A stretch of DNA of 64,000 nt from Vespula vulgaris. Its lineage: Eukaryota; Arthropoda; Insecta; Hymenoptera; Vespidae. Made by a program: the position numbers and the translations under genes. The DNA lies in NCBI RefSeq assembly GCF_905475345.1, contig NC_066606.1, positions 310,001 to 374,000 on the forward strand, in the 5' to 3' direction. Below the pieces are notes generated by a model, which was given only the letters and a program-made list of their open reading frames with translations, made no database searches and was not told where the DNA came from. This document shows, one piece after another, positions 24,160 through 37,393 of the stretch (position 1 is its first letter; each line of letters opens with the position of its first letter).

Positions 24160-24984
24160 GGCACGTATCTACAATGCTCGCGATCGAACCTCGTCGTCCT
24201 CGTAGTTGTTCGCGTGGAAGCGCAGCGTAACGCTTCCGGCTGGCTGACTGGAGTCGAGTTGAGGCTGACTGCTCTTGGTGCCAGTCGAAGGGTCGGAGGT
24301 GATGCTCTTCTCGGTCGCTCGTTCGCGAAGGGAGGAAGAGTCGCAAGGCGAGAGACGGCGAGAGACAGCGAGCGGTTTAAGGCACCCACACGTCGGCGCA
24401 CGCCTCGTTGCTCTCTCTCCTCGTTCGAACTAGACGCGAAGGGTAAAGCGGACCGAGTGAACCGAGCGATAAGACGGATGAAACGAACGAACGAGGTGAA
24501 CGGCTGCCTGGAGCACGCTTCCCTCTTTGAGGGTTCCTCGCGCGCCCTCGAGGTCGAGATCGATTTTCACGCGATGCTAATCGTCGCTAAATCCTGAGAC
24601 ACGAGGCTTGCAAAAGGACAAGACGGTTCGACTACTATATTTCGTTGAATTTCAAAAAAATATTTCCAACGGAAAGAAATAAGCGTCTTTCGTTGTCGTA
24701 TCGATCGAGTCTACGCGTTAAACATTCATATGATTATAATTCGGAGAAACGAGACGCGTCAACAATCGAAAAGTTTCTAAAGGATCGCTTCAATTTAATA
24801 AGTTCGGATCAGTGCGATCGTGTACGCGTACAAGTAGAAAGCGACGATCCGAACGATACAAGCAAGGGTGTCTATAAAGTTGCACGGTGGTTGGTTCGAA
24901 GGAAACGTCTGTTTCACCGGCGTCGTCAAACGTCGGAGAGCTCGGCGAAACAATGCGCATTGCGCCTTCCGTTTGAGATACGAT

Positions 24985-25015
<31 letters not shown>

Positions 25016-25040
25016 AGTCGTCGTCGTAGTCGTCGTCGTA

Positions 25041-25072
<32 letters not shown>

Positions 25073-25073
25073 A

Positions 25074-25107
<34 letters not shown>
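24985..25107. repeat. Long imperfect (TCG)n repeat
   Basis: About 41 trinucleotide units over 123 bp, mostly TCG, with interspersed TAG units at regular-looking spacings. The tract yields long poly-valine and poly-aspartate ORFs (24645-25232 on +, 24795-25259 on -) that I regard as artefacts. Confidence 0.95.
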
Positions 25108-25924
25108 GAATCGGCGTCGGTGTCGTCGTCGTTTGGTCGCTCGCTCGCGCACAAGTTGCCGTCTATGTTACTACTGTGACCGCACACATTGTGTCTTCGA
25201 CGTGTGTATGGAGGGTTGTTCACGAATACTAGCTCGACACGGCGTGCATCGACTATCATGACTTTGCCATCTGACAGCCTTCTCTCTCGCCTTCTCTCCT
25301 TCTGCTTCTAACTTCATTGTCTCTGCTATATTGAGAGAGAGGGTGTATGTGTGCGTGTATGTAAGAGAGAGAGAGAGAGCATATATACGCGGCTCTTCGT
25401 GTGTGCGTTCGAGCTATATACGTCTATGCCACTCGCACGTTCTCATTGTCACAGGGGGTAACTTTGAAAAGCAATGTCCTTCTGGACGTTCTCATTTACA
25501 TGGACGATTTCCCGCTCGAAAATTAGAACGATGCGGCGCGGCGCCGTGGCGATAATTGAGACACGATCTCTCTCTCTCTTTCTCTCTCTCTTTGTCAAGT
25601 ATAAACCGATATATCAAGAAGATACGAGTTAAATTCGTGCATTTTCCTCTTCTTTTCTTTTCACTCGTACTCCGATTAAATCGTACGATCGACGATGCGT
25701 ATTTACATTTAATCCTATTCCCTAGTGTGCGATCATTGATCTGGATTAAAGTCACACAGCCATTTTTTGGACTTTTTGCGCTACGATTCGTTGATTGCAG
25801 AATAAAATTTGGACAAACTTGTTTTCCAATATCTGTCATACGCGTTATGAATTTTTGCGCTACTCAAGCTCGTTCGAATATCGGGCGAACGTTTAATTTT
25901 ATTCTTTTGTTTCTTCTCGACTAG

Positions 25925-26047
25925 GACGATCAAATGGCAAATGTTATGCGTCTGATTTCATACATGCCGCAAGAGTACGGAGAAAGGATAGATTGTTTTT
26001 ACGAGAAATTTTACGAAAAATATGTACGAAACCTCACTGATAGAAAG
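25925..26047 (+). CDS. Isolated coding exon of an unidentified gene
   Basis: A 123-bp segment, exactly 41 codons, lies between a strong acceptor (long T-rich tract ending ctcgactag) and a donor gtaata. It encodes DDQMANVMRLI, SYMPQEYGER and FYEKFYEKYVRNLTDRK, a balanced, amphipathic, charged sequence with a possible N-glycosylation site (NLT), unlike the arginine/serine-rich chance ORFs around it. In phase 0-0 the exon is symmetric. Its first Met (25934, context caaATGG) could also be a start codon, which would make this the first coding exon. I do not recognise the family, and no partner exon was found within the window with confidence; introns would be long on at least one side. Confidence 0.5.
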
Positions 26048-26871
26048 GTAATAATATTTGTCGTACTTAACGCATCCGATTGTCGTGAGTTTCATTAATT
26101 GTTACAAATTGTCAAAGTAAATTGTCCTTGTAGAGATTGTTACAACTATGCATATTGCAATATCCGAGATTATTCAATTAGCTCGAAAGTTTCATTTTAA
26201 TTTTGACCGACGTAAAGTTTACGCGAATAATTTCATATTTTTATGCGAACTCATATCGTTGTCATTTACCCATAGCTGCGAACTTAAGCGCGTAAACCGT
26301 GTAAACGGAATAAGCAGAAAAGACGCTCTTTAAAGCTCTTAAAAAAAAAAAAAACAGGAAAAAGAAAAATTAAAGGAAGGATAGATATTTCTGTTTCTTT
26401 TATGAAAAAACATAGACACTTGTTCGATTCGAAGCGTTCGACTTTCGATACTTTCGTTTCCTTCTCGAAAGCTTTATTGTCGTTTCTCCTTCGTTCTCCT
26501 TCTCCTCCGATCGACGAAAGATCCTCTTCCTTAGAGTTTCTTATTTAATTAAACTTCGCGAAATAGACTGTAATGAATTTAGATACACCTTCCGTCTTCC
26601 ACCTTTTCTCGTCTCTGAGATTCCATTAGGAATTACTCGATACTGGATAGGGATATGCTTCGAGATTAAGGCGACCACAGTAGTGTAAGTCGATATAAGC
26701 CGACGCGAGGTACGGAAGTGGAAGTAGTTACGAACCGTTATGGTCGACCGACGATTTTTCTCCTTTTTGTCTTCGGGAAATTCATTACGCGTTTAATCGC
26801 CTGCATATTAATTATTTTATCGGATTAACGCGGTATTCCGAGTTCGCGAAATAAGTTGTCGGTCTTATCGC

Positions 26872-26919
26872 GATTATTATTATTATTATTATTATTGTTA
26901 TTATTATTATTATTATTAT
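26872..26919. repeat. (ATT)n trinucleotide repeat
   Basis: About 15 ATT units with one gtt interruption. Confidence 0.95.
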
Positions 26920-27709
26920 CGTACGACGTTAAATCGTTTTAATACGATTCTCCAAGATGATTTAATTTATTCGCGTCACGAACAAAGTTTCTAAGAGACC
27001 CTGACAAAAGTATCGAGTCAACGATCCGCTTGTTACTGAAACATTCAACGTCTCCCTGTTTCTTTCATTCTCATTGAACGATCGCGTAATCGTCTTCATA
27101 CGTTACTGCTTCGCTTTGAAACTCGATTGCTCGCACGCAAAAGAGGGGACGGCGGAGTACTTGCGTTTGAAAAGCTTGAAAAAGACAGAACGAGGAAGAT
27201 TTTCGTCTCTTACGTCCTTTTCGTCCTTTCGCATAAGTCTCTCTGTCGTCTCCATTCATCTAATATCGACCGTGAAAGTAGCAAGCGACGAAAGAGAAAA
27301 CTGATAGCGAAGGAAGGTCGAGGAAGGAATAAATTCGCATAGACGTCCTGACGAAACAATTTCGTTCCAATCCCTTATTTCCTTTCTCTTCCTTCTCCCT
27401 CCCCTTTCTCTCGAAATTTTCGACGTACGTATTCGACCTTTTTTTCGTTTCTCTCTTGCCTCCTTCTTTTCGATGATTTTAATTTAAAGAAAAGACGCGT
27501 TTGAGCGATTCGCGATTCAAGGTCGACGCCCGTCCATTCTCGCACTCCTCTTCGTCTTTTCCAATTAAAGACTTCGCTAAAGTTTCTGTAACTGCGAAGC
27601 ATCAATCTCTTCCACTAGCTTGCGAAAGAGCGGGTGCGAAATTCTCGCCAATCTAAGTTCTCGTTGACTTTAATTATGCGTAGAGACTACGTCGATCGCG
27701 AGTCGAGTA

Positions 27710-27815
27710 AAAAAAGTAAAGGAGAAGGGAAAAGAGGAAAAAAAGAGAGAAAAAGGAAAGAAAAAAGAAGAAAAGAAGGAAAAGAAAAGGAAAAGAAAAG
27801 GAAAAAGAAAAAAGA
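27710..27815. repeat. Purine-only A/G tract
   Basis: Over 100 bases of almost pure A and G made of aaag, gaaaa and ggaaa words; it reads as a lysine/glutamate-rich ORF on +. Confidence 0.85.
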
Positions 27816-29524
27816 ATTCGAGTGCCATTAGCGGAGTATCGATAACCCAAGTAATAACTCGAAAATATTCTCTCTCGCGTTGTTTTTGCTTCTTGCTGGA
27901 AGGAATCGATACTCGTATTTTCGGAAAAAAACGTTCAGAGAGCGCGAAACAAGGGAAAGAAATAGGTACCGGCTAAATCCGCTGGTCGAAAATATCGCGA
28001 CGATAACTCCAAGGTATACTACACGCGCCTATACCACCGTGCTTGGAAACACGAGAAAGATAGAGAGGGTGGACGAGGTAGGGGCCGGATGGTTGTAGGG
28101 AAATAAAAAAAAGACGTAGTAAATAGCGGCATAGCCCGCGGCTGGAGCGTGCAACGAGTCATGGCAACGATCGTAAGCGATGTATAGTATCGTGGCTTTT
28201 CTCTCGGTGTACGTACGTATATGTTCGCTGGATGCGCCGAATATCCGAGTGCGCTAACCCGAAGCTTATCGGGATCAACGATCGTTTAGAATTGCTTTAT
28301 CTAGGGGGGCTTAAGCGTTAATTTTTGCGAACGAACTAGGTGACCCGCGTGTGCGCGTTGTTCCGCCGTTGTTACTCCGATTTACGATTTCGAGATCTAC
28401 CTCGGATTTACTGCTCGAATCGAATGATTTTTCTCTACCCTTTCGCGACCGAAGCTACGAATCGTCGTAGCATTTTTCGATTAAAAAATATCGCCGAGTA
28501 TCTTCCAGGAGGAATTAACGATCGGTCGACTCGGCCCATCCACGAATCGGACGATGAAGCGAAAGGTCGCGTCGTTTCGCAAGGTCAATTTCATCGGGAC
28601 CGGCGATTCCTTCGTGCACAGCAGCACGTTGAAAATCGTTGGATTTGAAGCGACGTTTTCCGCGTATCGACGATTACAGGCGCGACTGTACTTAATGAGA
28701 GACACGGCTAATCGCTTACGGCTCGGCGAACGAACAAGCGGTTAATGATCCGACGTTACGGCTGGATTATGAAGTTGAACGAGGCTCGTGATCGCGCCTA
28801 TATGGCCGGCACGTGCGCCCATGTATCCGCGTACCTAAATAAACGTAGATACGTCTACGCACATACGCGTATATTCAACTACGAGTGCACCGCAGAGCGG
28901 AACGATTTAAAATCGTAAAACCGCGACGTTTCCCGAACGCCAAAGTTAATGAGGGAGAATAAAACGAACGTGGTCGGAGTCGGCTTTATCGAACTTTAAT
29001 CGTTTATTAAACTTGCCGCGTCATGAAATTTCGCAATTTTCTTAAGAGTCTATCGGGGAGATCGTTAAAGTCGTCCGTCGTTATCACGTAGGTAAGCATA
29101 CCTAATTCCTCGAGAATTAGCCGCTAAGTGCCTACGTACGAACGAAAAGAAGCACGTCCGTCCACAATGAGCTTACGAAGAAATAAAATTGTTGGAAGAT
29201 TGCGTCAAACGAGGAGATACGGTAATAGAGCGATATTCCTAGGAGAGAAGTCGGTAATCGCAACTATTTGGCTCGGTAATCGTCGAGCGACGATTCTCCT
29301 CTTGCAAAGTGCCGGATCGAGATCAATTCTCTCTCTCTCTACTTCTCGCATGCGCACGATAATAGGGGTGACCAGTCGAAGGCGACCCCACAGGTGCGGC
29401 CTAAAAAGAGTCAGCCTAAACGGGGATTGAGTACACGTAAATGGTCAGAAGGGTCTTGGTATGCATTGCGGCGTTGCTTGCGTATATCCATTATAATGCG
29501 TTCTCTCTTTTTATCTTTCACGCG

Positions 29525-29527
<3 letters not shown>

Positions 29528-29576
<49 letters not shown>
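29528..29576. repeat. Long (CT)n microsatellite
   Basis: About 24 perfect CT units, the longest dinucleotide run in the window; a shorter CT run lies at about 29671-29693. Confidence 0.97.
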
Positions 29577-29577
<1 letters not shown>

Positions 29578-31017
29578 GTTTCCTATACTCTACCGTATTC
29601 AGCGAAAGAGATTTTCTGCCGGATGGTTCAGCCGCTATTACTCGGCTGCCAGCTCGGCTACCCTCCTCGTCACTCTCTCTCTCTCTCTCTCTATTCCCAT
29701 GTACTTCTTCTTTAGGTACTCCCGTTATATAGAAAGGGTATTTACCAGAATGGGATTCCACCTCTCACGTGCTCTTCACGCAAGCCAACGCTTCCGTTCG
29801 ACGATGCATCGTCGAGCATTTGTGGCAGGTAGCACCCGCTTCGAGCGCAATTCGTTCACGTTTATCGAGAATCTTTCTTTTCAAATGGATTTTGCACCGA
29901 TCATCGATCGAGTATCATCGAGTTTCGCTATTATTAACGCGTTTATATTTACTATCGTTGGAATAATTTCGACGAGATGCACAATCGGCACGTACAGTCA
30001 TAACTTTTCAGAGGAGGAAACCTTAGAGATTAGTGGAAGATAGGAACTCGACTATAAGAGAAGGCGTTCCTTCCGAAGGACGATCGCCGATGCACGTGAA
30101 TGGTAAACTCGAAGCTGGCAACGACAAATCCAAACCGAATTGCCGGCAGACGAATAAAATAAAATTTTACAACTCTTCGAGGCTTCGCTTCTAATTTGAT
30201 CGTCGGCCGTTTCCGGCGAACCCCGGGTTGGCCGTTCTATTAGAGACGGAATTTAATTTTTTGCGCTTCGAATCGTTAAGGCTCACGATTTTGGCCGCTC
30301 TTGAAACGATCGTCGTGAGTACCGACGTACTTTGTGTCCTTCGCTCGTACCAGGAATCTCCTCGTTTGCCAACGAGCGTCGTTATTTTTCTAATAATTGT
30401 AAGTCGGCTTAGGAAAAGGAAAGAGAAACGGGCAAAAAAAGAGAGGAGTCCGTCCGCTGTTACGATAAATTTCGAAGCTAACGATTCGGTGATTCTTACG
30501 CGAGAGTACCGAAGAAGATATCGATATGTACATAATCAGGAAGGCAATTCGGTGCGTTCGTGAAAAGCTTCTCCTCCCTTTGAATTCGCGCGAAGAAATA
30601 TGGTTATCGTGGCACGAGGCGGAATTTATCTGCGAAATCAATCATCTTCTGAATTCAACGTTGCTCCTACTTACGTTCGAGTTCGAGACGATTCGACGGT
30701 CTTGACTCTTCACGGTTCCTTTCACGACACTCTCGATCCCTTTCGAGCCAGAGGAAAATACATAAACGAGGGCGGACGTATGCGCGCAGATAGGATCGCC
30801 GGGCGCATATACTTCCCTACGTATAACTACGTACTACGTCAACGCTCTTCTATGCTCTTCCCTTTCGCTATGTAGGAATCGGTGCGAGCTGTCGACTATA
30901 TACCTTCACCGTCGAGCGATATTCTTCGGAGAATGTTCTTCTAGGCGAGTATTTTATATCTGCACGCGAAAATACTTTTACAGCCAGAATACACATACCT
31001 ACGTATATACGTGTGCA

Positions 31018-31062
31018 TGCATGTGTACATATATATATCCACACATATACACACACACACCA
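31018..31062. repeat. Compound AT/AC dinucleotide tract
   Basis: Alternating atat and acac units. Confidence 0.85.
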
Positions 31063-31370
31063 CATATATTTTCGATAATCACGTTTTCCGGCCGTTCCTT
31101 CCTCCTTTTTACCTTTTACGCCATTTTCACAATGACATCCCATTCCCTTCTCCCATCGATCTCATCTTCTTAGAGATTTTACCTTTTTATCGCCTAACTA
31201 CTCGGTAATTTCGAGGTGCTCGAGGTGTTAGACTTATCGGAGGATGCTCGAGAATTTCTTCGCCGACGGACATGCAATTCGCTGGAGATAGTCTTGTTTT
31301 CTTTCGGTTCCGGTCTCTTCATTTTCCTCTTCGTTTCTCCTTCGGCCCTCTTCGTCTAGTTCATTTCGTC

Positions 31371-31411
31371 TCTCTCTCTCTCTCTCTCTCCCTCCCTCCC
31401 TCCCTCCCTTT
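31371..31411. repeat. (CT)n followed by (CCCT)n
   Basis: CT units pass into four or five ccct units. Confidence 0.9.
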
Positions 31412-34400
31412 CTCTCTTCTCCCTTCTATCCCTTCGACGACGGCAACCCCGTGGCTAGTCAGCCATGTAAGAAGCTTCTTGCTTTTTCTAATCTAGCTGC
31501 TGGGATTGACGCGCACGATCGGGCTTTAAGCAGCAATTTACATGTAAGCCTCTACCTCGTACCTCGTCCTATCGTAATTACGTTCGCACCAGGGGTAATC
31601 GTTTCCTGTCTTTCCCGGAAAAATATATAGTCTCGCGCGTTCCACCCGACGACGCCCCTAATGCGTTTTCCCTTTTTTATATTCATCGCCGAATGCATTA
31701 AGGACGAGGCGTGAATCTTTCAGAGAGGCAAATTCTCCTATATCGCTAACGTAGTATTATTTATCGACTCGACAAAAGTGTCGCTGGACGATCTTCGTCT
31801 ACCTCGCGATGCCTCCAATAATTGCACCGATGTCGAGAGTAACCGAGCATCTCCGACGAGCTCGCCGAGGGTTGCGGCCGTCGAACTTTTCCGACAGGAC
31901 ACAGATACCCTATCTAATTGCAATTACGTCATAATTAAGGGCGGTAGGAAGGCGCGATAATTAAAGATTAAGATATCACGACGGCAAGTTGCCTTTAAAG
32001 GGACAACGTCGCCGGAAGCGGCCTGTGCAGGCGATAACGCCTTGACTTTCGATATTTCCTTCGACTCGAGTTTGAGCTAAGCCGTTTCGAGAGAAAAACA
32101 AGAGACAAATGTACCGAGTTAACGATAATATCGATAACGATAATAGCGTTTTTCTTCTTAACGTAATTACGAAAGTACACTTGCGACTAACCGGGTATAC
32201 GTTACTGACGTAATATAAAAACGTAGTAGCAAGTATATCGGCTTTATTGCGATTACAATCGACTTTGAAACGTAGACAAGAGGAAAACTCGAGATAGGTG
32301 CGAAAGATAGGACGATCTTCCGACACCGAAGGTTCGTATTAGACTGCTGGATGATTTCGTTTCTCGACGCGAGAGACGAATACGTATTTGTTTTGAAACG
32401 CGGAAGCGAAATAAAAGTCGAACGCTTCCTATTTTAATCTCAAACCGAAAGGTCAAGAACGATAAACGAAATGGATAATAATATCGTCTCGTTCGTTTAA
32501 TCCCGTTAATATCGTGACATATCGAGCGACTATCGATATAAAATATATACGCGGATATCGGAATGTTTTAAAGAAATTAACTCGTGCGAGTATTAGGATC
32601 GTTTTCTGATAAAAAATTAAATGACTTTGCAAACGAGGAAACGCGAGGTTATCCCTTCGTTCCGAAGGACGAAATTCTTATTCGTCGGAGTAAATAAAAA
32701 AATTGCCGAACGAACGAGACGAGGCGCTGTCTCACGAGTACAACGATCGAACAACGAAAATTTAATTTCGCTAGCGTACACTCGGCTGTGATTGTTATTG
32801 ACTGGAAAGCTCAGCTTTCGCATCGTTGCTCTCGCGGTGTCGCGCGCGAAGCATCGTAAAAACGCCGGACCGATTCCCGTTGTCATAAAATTTTAGGAGT
32901 TTCACAATGAAATATTTTATCCGTCGGGAGTAAGAAAAAAAAGCTCGACAGACGCATCGGCTTTTTTCATCGATGAGGGAACGAACGTCGAACGTAGGCA
33001 ACCTTTTGTCGAAAGAAAAAAAAATCGTTCGTCGGAAAAAGTTTTTCGATGCGCAACAATGAACGATATCGCCTGTTATTTAATCGGTGACCTATACGAT
33101 GATAGATGGATCGTGAAAAATATAACTGGGATAATTTTAGGCTGGAAAAAAAAATCAAGTGGTTCGTACAATGGGGGCTCGTTACTTCCATCGCATTGCC
33201 CTTCGCGCAGGAAAAACGAATTTTCCAGGAAGCGCGTGCAATCATCGAATCATTCAACGCTCGCTTTCCGACCTTTCAGCTACTCGGCGTGGCCACTCCG
33301 CGCGCGAGCTCCGTTTCATCCTGTTTTACGGATAACGAAGATCGTCCTACGGAATAAGATTTTCAATTATTGCCGATTGCAAATGTATCGCTCCACGCTT
33401 CTCTCTCTCTCTCTCTACTTCTTTTTCTTTTTCTCTCGCACGTATAAAATCCAACAATCTTTTTTCGACTACGTCGAGCTCCTTTATCGTTGCCGTCGTT
33501 ACGCCCTTCATCCGAGAAAGTCTCATTTGTTCGCATGCTTTGAATCTCGCTTTGCAAAACACGACGGCTTTGTGCGAACGATATCGTAATAAATTACGAA
33601 GCGAGCGAGTCTATGTGCGTATGGTGTTCACGTCGGAAAATAGAACACGAAGCGTAGTGTAAATCGAACTTACAATCCAATCAGACGATCCGTTCCGTCT
33701 TTCTTTTCGTTGGCTCTAGTGACTAGTTCTTTCCCGGAAACCGGAGGAGTGTTGGAGCGTGGGGTATAAAAAGAAAGAAAAAGGGAGAGGAAGAAGGGGA
33801 GAGAGAGAGAGAGAGAAAGAGGAGAGTTGAGGAAAGGAGGAAAGGAGAGTGCCGAGTAAGGAGAGACGGGATAAAGGAGGATGATCGCTGGGTCGTAGGA
33901 ATAGCCTTGGGGGTTAAAGGGGAGAAGAAAAGTAAAGAGAGAGAGAAAGAGGGATGACGAACAGACAGAGAGAAGTGGTGAAGGAAGGAACACGCAGATA
34001 TTTCCAAGTACATTTTTGATGGGATTTTTAAATGAGCCCCAATTGCGTTAAACGGTACGGGCCTTCGACTTAAGGCAAGATTTCCTTAAACGTCGTTTCA
34101 GCTTCTCTCAGGAGTTTCGCGCTGTTTCGCCGAGGGTCGAATATTACCGAGCTTGTCGTCGTCATAGTTATTCTCGTCTTTTTCGTTTTCGTCACTTGGT
34201 ACTATCTCTCTCCCTCTCTCTCTCTCCGTCTTCCTCACATATTCCACTCTTTCCGTCGAAATTCATTAGCGCGAAGATCAGGGAATGGTAATTAGCCGCG
34301 TAATCCAATGATTCGTTTAACTTTTCCGGTCGCGTTAAATCAGAATACTCGTATTAAAGCTAAATTCTCGATTATCTTTATCACAAACGTATAGATATAT

Positions 34401-36809
34401 TCTACCTCTCTCTCCCTTTTTTCCTCTTCCCTCTCTAAACTATTGCAATTTTCTTAATAGTTGGTTTAGCCAGAATTTTTCCTTCCATTCAACGAACTTT
34501 ACCTTCTAGATCGTTCGCTTTATCCTGTTATCTCTCAAAGAAAAAGAAAAGAAAAGTTTAAATTCTGTAATCTCTGAGTCAATGACGATGTGATATACGG
34601 ACGAAGGGAACATCGCTTTTACGTATACCGAGGTTTGTGATAATAATCTTTCTCGCCTATAAAAAATGTCGGGCGAGTGTAATTCGTTTTATACTCTTAA
34701 AAAAAAAAAAGAAGAAGAAGAAGAAAATGTTCTGCTTTCGTCGTACAATTTCTCAATGATAAAAATAGATAGCGTAACGAGAGCAACGATAAGGGTTGAT
34801 ATATCCCACGTAGAAGAAATTAAATAGGTATATGTACGTACGAAGCGTATGTACAAAGAAATGAAATGCTACGTTTTCATGCAATGTCTCCTGTTCGTTA
34901 TTCTTGTCCCGTCAACGTCGAAGAGGAATCGCGTACATCCTCGTATCATATATCCTACGACAATGACGAAAAGTCGAGAAAATAAATTAATGACTTAAGG
35001 AAACGGAAGTAATGACGGCGATATTGTGAAATAAATTACGGACGTTTTTACGGCGACAATGGTACACGAAGTTTTATACGGAATAGTTTCGCGATCGAGC
35101 GTCACAAGTGGTACGAAGGAGAGACGGCAAGAGAAAGGAGAAAGGGGGATGGTTTGAAACTAGAAAGGAACGATGCGTACTTCACGAGCAACGTAGCAGA
35201 CTCGAGAGGCCGGCTCTTCCGAACTTTCATTTCGGCCGCGAGCTCCACTTTTCAAAAGAGTTGCCCGCAAGTTCGACTACATCGACGCGACGACGATAGA
35301 TCGATCCGTACGATCGATATCGGAAGAATTACGATCTCGATCGTTATCGATCTCTGTATCTATGTGTGCAACTATGCACGGATCGAAAGGTTACGAGAAA
35401 CTATGCTTCTCGCATAGGAATTTCGCATATTAAAGAGCGCGTTGCTTTGTTGGAACGACGTAAAGATTAAAACGATGCGGTCGTGCAAGACGCAAGAGAG
35501 ATCCGTCTCTTTGCGTCTGGTGGACTGGACGACGCGGTAATTGCTTGTCTCTTGCTTATGTTCCATCTTTGTTCTACGATCGATGAAAGGAATTATCTTC
35601 GGTGTACGTTAAATATTCGTTTAATTCCTTTTTCCTTTATCCACTTTGATATCGTACAAAATACGCTTTTACTTTATTTCAAAAAGACGTAAGAAAATTA
35701 CAAAGTGTCGAGTCATTTTAACGTCATTAGCGATATTAAAACGCTCCGTGGAACGCAACGTACCTACGGTCTACACATCTTTGAAGAAAAGAGTTCGAGC
35801 GATAACTCGGTATCGATACGATCGGTCGTTCGACGCGCGGTGAATAAAGTCGAGTTTACGTTCTGACTCAGAGACGCAACTGTCTCTGAGAGGTAGCGAT
35901 CGTTCTCGATACATCTGAATGAAAGAAACGGTACAAAGAAAAATGTGCAATAAAATATATATTTGCTCGCGAGATGACACGAGGTCGTAAAAGCTCGCGA
36001 ATCGGACGAACTGTAATTCGTTGTATCGTCCGCTTTCGAAAAGAGCTCGGAGCAAAGCGCGCGACACGTAGATACTCGGATGTCGACGCGATAGAGTTTC
36101 GAACGACGAGAGAGACCTATGTCGTAAAGTTTTACTCTCGACCGAGTATTTTCTCCCTTGGGAGACAGTGCGCGAGCACGATGTTACCGCGGACTTGTAC
36201 GACGCGTATTCTCTTCCTCGAAACGTTTGCGAGAAATATGATTAAACGAAGGGTTACCTGTCAATCTTTGAGAAGTTTTCTTTCGACGAGACCGGGGTAT
36301 AAGCACGTAGAAAAGATCTTCCGGAAAAGGATCTGCGCGATGGATCGTCGACACCTGCTCCACTGACCGGGTCCAACGATTACGGGTCGTCACTCCTCTT
36401 GGCGAAAGGAGAAGAAGAAATGAGGGAAGATGAAAGAGGAAGAAAATGAAAAGTAGATTGGACGGCGACGAATAGTAGGCGGCACGTGATAAGCGAGTAG
36501 GTCGTAGGAAGGACGAGTGGTAACTAACGGAGAAGAAGGAGTAGTGTGCGTCGGTCGACGAGAGAGGGAGCAGTTTCGGGGGTAGTTACGGCGGTAGCGT
36601 TACGTCGAACCTTCGTACGTGCTTTCCTTCGGGAGTTTGACGCGCGACTGGCATACTGGAGCCACCCCGGGCCACCATCAACCCTCTTATGGCTCTGTCC
36701 CTTCGTTCGAAGCCCCCTTCGCGCCTCTCCTCGCGGTGTCGCTCGTCTCCCACCCTTTCTCGCGCTCCCACCACCGGCAGCACCACCGGCATCGTGCCGT
36801 GACATCTTC

Positions 36810-37393
36810 CTCTTCCTCTCTCTCTCTCTCTCTCCCTTCCACCCTCCCTCTTTCTCTCTCCCTCTCCCGCTCCCTCTCTCTCGCCCTTTCCCTCTCTGCC
36901 CTCCTTCTCGCAGCTACCGTCTCTCTTTTTCTCCCTCTTTCAAGCGCCACCCCTTGGCCCTCTTTCCCTCTCTCTTTCGACCCGTTAGCAGCTTCCTCCT
37001 CGCTCTTCTCATCTTCATCGACCCATCTCTCGCATCCGCGTCCCTTCCCGCGAGGCTTCATTACAACACCCTCTCTCCGTCGAGCCCTTTCGAGCCTCTC
37101 TCTTCTATCCTTCGCCACTGCCATCTCCGTCCTCTCCTCTCGGCCACTTGCCGAGCCATCCTACCGCTGTCCGCTTCCGCTTTTCTCTCGTACCCTCTCT
37201 CCCATTCTTTTCTCCTTCTACCCCACTTTCTACTTTGCGCCAGGTACCACCACCATCTCCCACCGTTCTCCCTCCGAGCAACCCCTTCCTTCCTTCCTCC
37301 CTTCCTTCCTTCCTTCCTTCCTTCCTTCCTTCCTTCCTTCATTCCTTCCTTTCTTCCTTCCCTTCCTTCCTTCCTTCCTTCCTTCCTTCCTTT
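36810..37393. repeat. Long pyrimidine-rich tract ending in a (TTCC)n array
   Basis: Almost 600 bp with a strong strand bias for C and T, built of ctct, ccct and ttct words. From 37284 it becomes a TTCC tetranucleotide array of about 110 bp with a few interruptions. Its reading frames give repeating proline-serine-phenylalanine-leucine units up to ~296 codons, which I do not call genes. Confidence 0.9.

Larger units (their letters stand above)
15521..24985. other. Gene-poor stretch, no gene supported
   Basis: Contains the repeats listed separately, AT-rich patches and CpG-rich unique DNA. ORFs up to ~150 codons (for example 17788-18231, 22148-22570) show no recognisable motif and lack convincing splice sites. 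The part at 24210-24600 is CpG-rich and could be a non-coding first exon or promoter; that is a guess from composition only. Confidence 0.45.
26048..36800. other. Gene-poor stretch, no gene supported
   Basis: Mixed AT-rich and CpG-rich unique DNA with microsatellites listed separately. If the exon at 25925-26047 is real and continues on the + strand, this is probably its downstream intron. No ORF here has motif support. Confidence 0.45.

Noticed and set aside
24645..25259. Long poly-valine ORF (+) and poly-aspartate ORF (-)
   Set aside because: Both are the (TCG)n repeat read as protein; the flanks show no motif or splice support.
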